Assembly (NCBI GenBank): GCA_934636305.1
Contig: CAKUAM010000066.1
Coordinates: forward strand, 1 to 11,134
Direction: 5' to 3'
DNA: 11,134 bases
Origin: an uncultured Oscillospiraceae bacterium
Lineage (GTDB): Bacteria > Bacillota > Clostridia > Oscillospirales > Oscillospiraceae
Below the pieces are notes generated by a model. It was not told the origin of the DNA. It searched no databases and saw nothing but the letters and a program-made list of their open reading frames with translations. Below, piece after piece: positions 5,458 to 11,134 of this stretch (the first letter of the stretch is position 1; each line of letters opens with the position of its first letter). Made by a program: the position numbers and the translations under genes.

Positions 5458-7911
5458 TCAGGGGCTATTCTTCGGCAGCAGCTCCCCGAGCAGCAGTCGT
5501 TTGCCGCGTGCGCTGCCGTCAAGGCCCAATTTGTCGAAGATGCGCTTGAGATGGTTTTTGACGGTTGATTCGGACAGATGGAGCGCCGCGGCAATTTCCG
5601 CGTTTGTCCGGCGCTGGGCAGCAAGGTGCGCAATTTCCAGCTCCCGTGGGCTGAGCCCATAGCTGGATTCTTGTGCAGTCAGCTGCAGCATGGTCTCTGC
5701 CGCCGGCATGGCGGCCAGCAGCTCCGGCAGGAGCGGGGTAAGATCGGCGGCATGCTCGGCAAAGGGGAAACAGAGCCCATCCGGCGCCGCAAGCGAGATG
5801 GCTGTCATCAGCTCCTGCCGGGCTGTGTCCAGACGGCCAAGCCGCACCAGCGCGCAGGCGAGCTGAATATGCAGGTACAAGGATGCCAGGCCGGTGTGCG
5901 TGGAGGCATAGAGTGCGGCGCAGGCGTCCCTGCGCGCAAGAAGCTCTGTACAGGCACCGGCCGTGAGAAGAACCTCATTTTGCACCGTGCGCAGCATCGG
6001 CAGCATCGGCGTTAAAAATGACATGTCCGCCTCTGGGGCCATGAACCAGGCGGACGCATCTGCCTGACCGAACCGCGTATGCAGCCAGGCCTGGCAGAGG
6101 TCGAGCGTGCGCAGCAGAAGGAACTGGCGGTGCGCCTTGAGTGTCTGGTGCAGCTGAGCCAGTGCGCCGTCAACCGGCCTGCCGGAAAGCTGCGCCAGGC
6201 GGAGCGCTGTGAATTCCGCGGTGAGAAGAATGCTGTCCTGTCCGTGTGCCAGCGCGGCGCTGCGGGCCTGATGGCAGCTGATTTCCGCATCTGTAAGCTG
6301 CCCACGCAGCAGATGCGTCTCCGCCTGCATGGAGTGCTCTGCGCCGCTGCCGTGGCCGTCGGTGACCTTATAATAGTAGGGCATGCACGCGCGCATCTGC
6401 GCGTTTTCCTCGTCGAGCTGCCCCGGGGTGCGGTGGAACATCATGAGCACCGACGGCGACCCGAAGGTCCACGTGCCGCCAAGGTCAATGCAGCGCGTGG
6501 TGCGCGTCATGCGCGCGCAGGCGGAGCGGTGCAGCACGCTCATGGCGGCGATGTCGTTATAGCCGAGAAAGCTCATCACAAGGTCGCATTCACCGAGATA
6601 GTTGTTCCGTTCCTCCTCGCTGCATGCGCTGCCTGGCTGCAGCGCATCGAGAAGCAGCGCACGCAGACGCAGCAGCTCCGGGATCTCCCGGAAAGAAAAC
6701 AGCTTGCGCATGAGCACGCAGACAGCGTCCGGATGGCGGCGCAGGACCGGCTCCGGGCACTCCCGGCACCAGGCAAGCAGCAGCTGCCGGTGCTCTCCGC
6801 CGACGGATTTGCCGCAGTCGGCGGCAACGGCGCAGAGAAGGCCGTCCCAGTCGCCTGCCATGCGGAAGAAGGACGCGGCGGTCAGATACTCCTGGGCCTG
6901 CCGGTACCACTGGCCGAGCCTGCGGCAGATTTCTGCCTGCGCCTCTGGGGCAAGTCTGGCAAATTTTCTGCGCAGCAGCTGCTGCAGCATGTGGTGGCAG
7001 CGGTAGGTTCCGGTGCCGCTGACAGTAATGAAGGCGTTGTTGCGGGTCAGGTCGCGCAGCAGGGCGTCGGCGTCCGGCTCCTGCCAGACAAATGCGGCCT
7101 GTTGCGCGGTGAAGGAATCCGTCATGCAGTTTTCCAACAGGAACAGCTGCCGCCGGTCATCGAGCGGCTGGAGCATGACCTGCTCCATGAGCGCATCCAT
7201 GCCATGCGTGTCAAGCTGCCAGGTGCCAGTCTGCGTGAACGCACGGAAAATCAGATAGATCATGGCGATCCAGCCCTCACTGACGGCGTGGAGCGCCCGG
7301 GCCTGCACAGGCGACAGCGGCAGGCCGCACGCAGCGGCGTACTGCGCAAGCTCTGGCTGCGTCAATTGCAGCTCCGCGATGTCAAGCTCCAGAAGCCTGC
7401 TGCCGAGCCGCAGCTTTGCCGCATCGGAGAAAATCTGATTGCGCGAGAGAAGAATCAGATGAACCTGAGACGGCAGACGGTCAGCCAGAAAGCAGACAAT
7501 TGCCGCAAGATCCCCGCTTTCAAGCAGATGCACATCGTCAAAGATATAAAAGACAGGGCCGTCGGACGATGCAAGCGCGTCAAGCAGGAGCTCCAGCAGA
7601 AGCTCCTGTACATGCGGGCTGTCCGGGTAGCCGAGCGCGCGCAGCTGCGTGGCAAGCTGCGGCACAGGACGCAGCGTCCGGCAGAGTCCGTCCCAGAATT
7701 CCTGCCGTCCGTCGCCGGAAAGAAACTGGCGGAAGATGTGCGCCTTTGGGGCGGTGGTGGGGAGCTGCTGCTGGAACCAGCCGGCGGCGGTCGTCTTGCC
7801 GTAGCCCGTGGGGGCAATGATGGTTGTGACAAGATGGGATGGAATTTTCTGCAGCTCGGCGCGCAGACGCGCGGAAAGATAAAGATCACGCAGATGTGGG
7901 TAATGATCCAT
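5458..7911 (-). CDS. LuxR/MalT-type (LAL) ATP-binding transcriptional regulator
   Basis: A large (817 aa) one-component regulator of the LAL class: an N-terminal STAND-type NTPase, a long helical repeat middle and a C-terminal LuxR-type HTH. Visible motifs are Walker A APTGYGKT at residues 33-40, Walker B VFYIFDDVH at about 120-128, and the HTH at about 751-800 (LSPRELEIAHLAAQ..TNAEIAAALHLSESTVKNHLKRIFDKLGL). The middle is rich in Leu, Ala, Gln and Cys, as expected for TPR-like sensor repeats. The start at 7911 has GGAGGG nine bases upstream and lies about 25 bases from the predicted transcription start; longer frames to 7980 would run over that site and the promoter. Family members such as MalT respond to small molecules; the ligand here is unknown. 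The lipoprotein gene lies downstream and a CoiA-like gene is divergent; both are candidate targets. Confidence 0.93.
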   Translation of the reverse strand: MDHYPHLRDLYLSARLRAELQKIPSHLVTTIIAPTGYGKTTAAGWFQQQLPTTAPKAHIFRQFLSGDGRQEFWDGLCRTLRPVPQLATQLRALGYPDSPHVQELLLELLLDALASSDGPVFYIFDDVHLLESGDLAAIVCFLADRLPSQVHLILLSRNQIFSDAAKLRLGSRLLELDIAELQLTQPELAQYAAACGLPLSPVQARALHAVSEGWIAMIYLIFRAFTQTGTWQLDTHGMDALMEQVMLQPLDDRRQLFLLENCMTDSFTAQQAAFVWQEPDADALLRDLTRNNAFITVSGTGTYRCHHMLQQLLRRKFARLAPEAQAEICRRLGQWYRQAQEYLTAASFFRMAGDWDGLLCAVAADCGKSVGGEHRQLLLAWCRECPEPVLRRHPDAVCVLMRKLFSFREIPELLRLRALLLDALQPGSACSEEERNNYLGECDLVMSFLGYNDIAAMSVLHRSACARMTRTTRCIDLGGTWTFGSPSVLMMFHRTPGQLDEENAQMRACMPYYYKVTDGHGSGAEHSMQAETHLLRGQLTDAEISCHQARSAALAHGQDSILLTAEFTALRLAQLSGRPVDGALAQLHQTLKAHRQFLLLRTLDLCQAWLHTRFGQADASAWFMAPEADMSFLTPMLPMLRTVQNEVLLTAGACTELLARRDACAALYASTHTGLASLYLHIQLACALVRLGRLDTARQELMTAISLAAPDGLCFPFAEHAADLTPLLPELLAAMPAAETMLQLTAQESSYGLSPRELEIAHLAAQRRTNAEIAAALHLSESTVKNHLKRIFDKLGLDGSARGKRLLLGELLPKNSP

Positions 7912-7942
7912 TCGTGCGCACCCTCCAATGACGTTTTTCTTC

Positions 7943-7971
7943 ATTTTAATAGTTGCGGCGCTATGCGTCAA
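7943..7971 (-). promoter_or_regulatory. Promoter of the LAL regulator
   Basis: On the minus strand, -35 TTGACG (7971-7966), a 17-bp spacer and -10 TAAAAT (7948-7943) predict a start near 7936, giving a leader of about 25 bases. The -35 box is two bases from that of the divergent promoter. Confidence 0.8.
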
Positions 7972-7973
7972 TC

Positions 7974-8002
7974 TTGACAAGCTTTTTTCTGTCGCTTAGA
8001 AT
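7974..8002 (+). promoter_or_regulatory. Divergent promoter of the CoiA-like gene
   Basis: A consensus -35 TTGACA (7974-7979), a 17-bp spacer and -10 TAGAAT (7997-8002) predict a start near 8009. Together with the facing promoter, the -35 boxes form the dyad GTCAA-TC-TTGAC (7967-7978). Confidence 0.85.
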
Positions 8003-8033
8003 TTAATAAAAGAGTGAATGCGAGGAACTGCGG

Positions 8034-8633
8034 ATGCTGTTTGACTTTTTGAAGCAGAAGCGCGAGGAACGCGCCGACGATCGCCAGACCTGGCGTACGC
8101 GCTGGCAGTCGCTGGTGCCGGAGCACTGCCGCAATGTGCCGGTCACGGTGCAGGGCAGGACGAAGATTGCCTTTATTCAGTGCAACCAGTTTGTCGTCAT
8201 GCTGCAGGATGGGCTGTTGATGAAAAAAGAGTTTTTCGATGCCTGCCAGTTCTTTCAGAAGGCCGGGTACCATGTCGTCTGGCTGATGCGGTGCGTGCAG
8301 GATGTCAAGGAAGGCTATCTCACTCTGGTCAGACAGGAGGATGGCGGCGGCCGCTGCAAATGGAAATGGCGCAAGCCGACGACAAATTTTGGCCGCTGGA
8401 CATCGGATAATTACGGCGTGACTATCCTCATCCAGCACAGACAGGTGCCGCAGCAGGATACGGATCTGACGCAGAGCTGCGCACGTGTGCTGCAGCGGGT
8501 CACGTGGGCGGAAAGCGACGATGACGCGCAGATGATCCCGGGCAGGACAGAGTTTTTGACGGTCGGCAGGCCGGCCACACCGGCGGAGCTGCTGCAGTGG
8601 CTGAACGGCACCACGCTTGCCAACCTGAAATAG
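8034..8633 (+). CDS. CoiA-like protein, probably catalytically degenerate
   Basis: A soluble 199-residue protein without signal peptide. The stretch from about residue 42 to 86 (KIAFIQ..FVVMLQDGLLMKKEFFDACQFF, then AGYHVVWLM) follows the pattern of the CoiA-like PD-(D/E)XK domain as I recall it: 'RADI...VIEFQHSPIS..EF..R..FY...GYKVVWVFD'. The later KWKWRKP, ILIQ and RVTWAE blocks also fit that family. If the match is right, the catalytic Asp and Glu positions hold Lys44 and Met56, while Gln58 is kept, so nuclease activity would be lost. Start at 8034 has GAGGA upstream and a strong promoter at 7974-8002. It is divergent from the LAL regulator and a MITE-like repeat begins eight bases after its stop. 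CoiA in other bacteria is linked to DNA uptake and recombination; the role here is unknown. Confidence 0.68.
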   Translation: MLFDFLKQKREERADDRQTWRTRWQSLVPEHCRNVPVTVQGRTKIAFIQCNQFVVMLQDGLLMKKEFFDACQFFQKAGYHVVWLMRCVQDVKEGYLTLVRQEDGGGRCKWKWRKPTTNFGRWTSDNYGVTILIQHRQVPQQDTDLTQSCARVLQRVTWAESDDDAQMIPGRTEFLTVGRPATPAELLQWLNGTTLANLK

Positions 8634-8641
8634 AGCTTACC

Positions 8642-8801
8642 AGGGTGTATCTGAAACCTGCTGACGCACCCGGTCAGCGGGCCTTTTCATGCTGCGCCGC
8701 GACTTTTTTCTTGAAATACGTCAGGATTCCTGCAAAAAATGTCTTGCTCAGCCAGAAAATTCCTCGCTGCCGCTCCCATCATCAGTTTTCAGATACACCC
8801 T
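8642..8801 (+). repeat. MITE-like repeat, copy 1 (160 bp)
   Basis: Bounded by inverted termini AGGGTGTATCTGAAA (8642-8656) and TTTCAGATACACCCT (8787-8801), with 21 of the first 23 bases matching. It shares most of its length with copy 2, including the core TTGAAATACGTCAGGATTCC. Internal features shared by both copies are a small stem CCCG/CGGG (8669-8681) followed by CCTTTT, and T-run/A-run arms around the core that can pair. It contains no gene. It fills nearly the whole gap between the CoiA-like gene and the HD-domain gene. No clear target duplication is seen. Confidence 0.88.
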
Positions 8802-8830
8802 AAAAAATTCAGAAAGAATGAGGAAATCCG

Positions 8831-9487
8831 ATGGCAATCACATTGGAACAGGTCAAAAAGAGTGAGGAAATCACAAGCTATATCCGCAAGGCAGATGAGT
8901 CCTTATCCGCGCTGGGCTTTACAGAGCACAGCTTTGCCCATGTGGGGCTTGTTTCGGCGCAGGCCAGCGCCATATTAAAATCCCTGGGATATGATGACCG
9001 TACCTGTGAGCTGGCGGCCATTGCCGGCTGGCTGCATGATATCGGCAACGTGATCAACCGCATTGATCATGCGCAGTCCGGCGCGGTTATGGCGTTCCGT
9101 ATTCTTGATAAAATGGGGGCGGCGCCGGATGAAACGGCCACGATTATCACGGCCATCGGCAACCACGACGAGAAAACGGCGTTCCCGGTCAACCCGGTTG
9201 CGGCAGCGCTGATTCTGGCAGACAAGATGGACGTGCGCGCCAACCGTGTGCGGACGAAGGCACGTGCGGCATTTGATATCCATGACCGCGTGAACTACTC
9301 CGTCAAAAAGCATGAGGTCACGCTGACAAACAGTGAGATCTGTCTGACACTGAGCATCGACACCGAGGTGTGCGCGGTGATCGAGTATTTTGAGATCTTC
9401 ATGGACCGTATGCTTCTGTGCCGGCGCGCAGCGGAAAAGCTGGGGCTGCATTTCGCGCTTGTGATTAACGGGCAGCGCATGGCGTAA
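8831..9487 (+). CDS. HD-domain phosphohydrolase
   Basis: A cytoplasmic 218-residue protein of the HD superfamily of metal-dependent phosphohydrolases. The metal-binding set is visible in order: His37 (EHSFAHV), His69-Asp70 (WLHDIGN), His80 (IDHAQSG), His112 (GNHDE) and Asp131 (ILADKMD). The DKMDVRANRVR stretch that follows is common in small HD hydrolases. The C-terminal third (about 150-218) is a mixed alpha/beta region I do not recognise. The substrate (nucleotide, cyclic dinucleotide or other phosphate ester) cannot be told from the sequence. Start at 8831 has GAGGAA about seven bases upstream. No promoter is obvious in the 29 bases after the MITE-like repeat, so transcription may come through that repeat from the gene upstream or from a promoter inside it. 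Confidence 0.9.
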   Translation: MAITLEQVKKSEEITSYIRKADESLSALGFTEHSFAHVGLVSAQASAILKSLGYDDRTCELAAIAGWLHDIGNVINRIDHAQSGAVMAFRILDKMGAAPDETATIITAIGNHDEKTAFPVNPVAAALILADKMDVRANRVRTKARAAFDIHDRVNYSVKKHEVTLTNSEICLTLSIDTEVCAVIEYFEIFMDRMLLCRRAAEKLGLHFALVINGQRMA

Positions 9488-9512
9488 TTTTTTGAAAATC
9501 GGGAAGTTTTTC

Positions 9513-9540
9513 TTGCAAATCTGGATCCAGCAGTTATAAT
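9513..9540 (+). promoter_or_regulatory. Promoter of the ArsB/NhaD-type permease gene
   Basis: -35 TTGCAA (9513-9518), a 16-bp spacer and a perfect -10 TATAAT (9535-9540) predict a start near 9547. A strong Shine-Dalgarno AAGGAG (9561-9566) precedes the ATG at 9574 by seven bases. Confidence 0.82.
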
Positions 9541-9573
9541 GACTGAACATACAACTGATAAAGGAGCTTTTCT

Positions 9574-10842
9574 ATGAAGCTGTTTGCCATTCTGCTGTTT
9601 GCAGCGACCTATGTGCTGATGATCGTCCTGCCGAAAAAGCGTCCCTATGTTGCGCTGGTCTCTGCGATTGTCTTCGTTGTCTCCGGTGCGATGCCGCTTT
9701 CGTCTGTATTCACGGCGGTTGACTGGAATGTCCTTCTGATGCTGGCAGGCACAATGGGCACGGTGGCGCTGTTCATCGAGTCCAAAATGCCGGAGCGCAT
9801 GGCGGATCTGCTCCTGCAGAAAACGCCGAATGTCATGTGGGTGGCGGTGGCACTGTCGATCTTTGCCGGCGTGGTGTCCGCGTTCGTTGACAACGTGGCG
9901 ACGGTTCTGATGATTGCGCCGGTGGCGCTGGCGATTGCCAAGAAGCTGAACACCTCGCCGGTGGCGCTTCTTATCTGTATTGCCGTTTCATCCAACCTGC
10001 AGGGCGCGGCGACGCTGGTCGGCGATACGACGTCCATCATGCTGGGCGGCTATGCCAATATGGATTTTCTGGACTTTTTGTTCATGGACGGCAAGTGCTC
10101 GATCTTCTTTGCGGTGGAGTTGGGCGCTCTGGTCACGGTGCCGGTCATCATGTTCATTTTCCGCAAGGAAAAGGGAAAGGTTACGGCCGCTGCGCCGACG
10201 GTTGTGGAGGATCTGTTTCCGTCCTATCTGCTCGTTGGAACGGTGGTGCTGCTCATCGCCGCGTCGTTCTTCCCGGGCCGCCCCTCCATTACAAATGGTC
10301 TGATCTGCATGGGCCTGTTCTTCATCGGGCTTGTCCGCGCCATTATCCGGAAAAAGCACTTTGGCCCCGTCAGGTATGCACTTGGGGAAATTGATTTTGA
10401 GACGCTGCTTCTGCTCATGAGCCTGTTCGTCGTGATCGGCACGCTGACGCAGACTGGCGTTATTGACGATATCAGCGCGCTCTTTGTCCGGCTGGGCGGC
10501 GATAACCTATTCCTCATGTACACAATCATTGTCTGGGGCTCGGTCGTGATTTCCGCGTTCATCGACAATATTCCCTATGTGGCGACGATGCTGCCTGTGG
10601 TGCAGGGAATTGCGGCCATGATGGGCTGCTCGCCGTATGTGCTGTATTTTGGTCTGCTTGTCGGCGCGACGCTCGGCGGCAATCTGACACCCATTGGCGC
10701 GTCAGCCAACATTGCGGCCATCGGCATTTTGCAGAAGGAGGGCTACGAGGTCAAGGCCAAGGACTTCCTCAAAATCGGCGTGCCGTTTACACTGCTGGCG
10801 GTGCTGACAGGGTATCTGTACTGCTGGTTTGTCTGGGCATAA
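9574..10842 (+). CDS. ArsB/NhaD-type ion transporter (SLC13/IT superfamily permease)
   Basis: A 422-residue polytopic membrane protein with about eleven hydrophobic segments. The two halves are internal repeats: SAFVDNVATVLMIAPV (102-117) in the first and SAFIDNIPYVATMLPV (327-342) in the second. Each is followed by a substrate-pore motif: NLQGAATLVGDTTS (141-154) and GGNLTPIGASAN (368-379). This paired 'DN...P / N..G.A...G' layout is typical of the ArsB, NhaD and SLC13 families of the ion transporter superfamily. It could move arsenite, sodium/proton or a dicarboxylate; no ars operon gene (arsR, arsA, arsC) is next to it, so naming it ArsB would be unsafe. The gene has its own promoter and two hairpins after it, so it is probably transcribed alone. 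Confidence 0.9.
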   Translation: MKLFAILLFAATYVLMIVLPKKRPYVALVSAIVFVVSGAMPLSSVFTAVDWNVLLMLAGTMGTVALFIESKMPERMADLLLQKTPNVMWVAVALSIFAGVVSAFVDNVATVLMIAPVALAIAKKLNTSPVALLICIAVSSNLQGAATLVGDTTSIMLGGYANMDFLDFLFMDGKCSIFFAVELGALVTVPVIMFIFRKEKGKVTAAAPTVVEDLFPSYLLVGTVVLLIAASFFPGRPSITNGLICMGLFFIGLVRAIIRKKHFGPVRYALGEIDFETLLLLMSLFVVIGTLTQTGVIDDISALFVRLGGDNLFLMYTIIVWGSVVISAFIDNIPYVATMLPVVQGIAAMMGCSPYVLYFGLLVGATLGGNLTPIGASANIAAIGILQKEGYEVKAKDFLKIGVPFTLLAVLTGYLYCWFVWA

Positions 10843-10901
10843 AACTCCATGCATGCTCATCGCCCCACGAAACTGTGCAAATGCCGGTGCATGAAGTTTT
10901 T
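10841..10901 (+). terminator. Hairpin at the permease stop codon
   Basis: AAAACTCCATGCA (10841-10853) pairs with TGCATGAAGTTTT (10888-10900) at 12 of 13 positions. The left arm overlaps the TAA stop (10840-10842) and the right arm runs into TTTTTG. The 34-base loop is long for a terminator, so this is a probable rather than a certain one. Confidence 0.55.
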
Positions 10902-10956
10902 GTGCATCATTTCCGGTTGCCCCGCAGGGGCGAGGAAATGGCACATTTCTTAATTT
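10902..10956 (+). terminator. Second, multi-part terminator hairpin
   Basis: GTGC plus CATTTCC (10902-10914) pair with GGAAATG plus GCAC (10934-10944), and GCCCC (10919-10923) pairs with GGGGC (10927-10931) at the tip. ATTTCTTAATTTT follows. It is directly downstream of the first hairpin and fits a back-up terminator. Confidence 0.65.
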
Positions 10957-10972
10957 TGCTATGCTTTTGCAT

Positions 10973-11134
10973 AGGGTGTATCTGAAAACTCCCAACGCCC
11001 CCGGACAGCGGGCCTTTTCGCACTGCGCTGCGGCATTTTCGCTTGAAATACGTCAGGATTCCTGCGAAAAAATGTCTTGCTCAGCGCGATAATTCCTCGC
11101 TGCCGGTCACATCGCCAGTTTTCAGATACACCCT
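10973..11134 (+). repeat. MITE-like repeat, copy 2 (162 bp)
   Basis: Termini AGGGTGTATCTGAAAACT (10973-10990) and AGTTTTCAGATACACCCT (11117-11134) are a perfect 18-bp inverted repeat. The body matches copy 1 in the same orientation, with the shared core CTTGAAATACGTCAGGATTC. Here TTTTCGC and GCGAAAA flank the core as a perfect 7-bp pair. The window ends on its last base, so the right flank and any target duplication cannot be seen. No transposase is present. Confidence 0.9.

Noticed and set aside
6079..7977. Long plus-strand open frame (632 codons) opposite the LAL regulator
   Set aside because: Its product is Arg/Gln/Ala-rich with no domain pattern and it lies wholly antisense to a gene with clear Walker and HTH motifs; long antisense frames are expected in GC-rich coding DNA.
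9574..10842. Naming the permease arsB
   Set aside because: The paired DN motifs are shared by ArsB, NhaD and SLC13 members, and no other arsenic-resistance gene is adjacent.
8642..11134. CRISPR or tandem array from the two similar 160-bp repeats
   Set aside because: Only two copies, over 2 kb apart, each with its own terminal inverted repeats; this fits a MITE, not an array.

Overview
The window is moderately GC-rich bacterial DNA with clear Shine-Dalgarno sites, sigma-A-type promoters (-35/-10 pairs, almost all with 17-bp spacing) and perfect-stem Rho-independent terminators. Its proteins look like those of gut Clostridia, probably Oscillospiraceae/Ruminococcaceae. That placement rests on protein style and remembered families, not on a marker gene. 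No rRNA, tRNA, CRISPR array, phage or transposase gene is visible.

Layout. Bases 1-317 hold a 15-bp hairpin and a promoter. Next come a small multidrug-export-family membrane protein (318-788, +) and a bidirectional terminator. Two small minus-strand genes follow (824-1135 and 1161-1493), probably one operon with a good promoter at 1531-1559. The 600-bp gap 1494-2097 holds a 14-bp hairpin, a 184-bp nested palindrome with perfect 14-bp terminal inverted repeats, and the extended -10 promoter of glpK. Glycerol kinase (2098-3591, +) ends in an 18-bp perfect terminator stem. A short AT-rich island separates it from a minus-strand pair: a LuxR/MalT-type (LAL) ATP-binding regulator (5458-7911) and, downstream, a lipoprotein (3794-5365) with an extremely acidic and aromatic tail. 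Divergent from the regulator is a CoiA-like protein of unknown function (8034-8633, +). The two -35 boxes of that divergent pair sit two bases apart and form a palindrome. After it come an HD-domain phosphohydrolase (8831-9487, +) and an ArsB/NhaD-type (SLC13/IT superfamily) permease (9574-10842, +).

Two copies of a ~160-bp MITE-like element (8642-8801 and 10973-11134, same orientation, termini AGGGTGTATCTGAAA) flank the HD-domain gene and the permease. The second ends on the last base of the window.

How the genes work together. Most look like independent housekeeping or accessory genes. The likeliest functional group is the LAL regulator with the lipoprotein downstream, and possibly the divergent CoiA-like gene. 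The most specific single observation is that glycerol kinase carries Glu where low-GC Gram-positive GlpK normally has the PTS/HPr-phosphorylated His. I see no strong case for a complete new defence or mobile system. The best leads for something undescribed are the lipoprotein with its regulator, the 184-bp palindrome, and the apparently catalytically dead CoiA-like protein.
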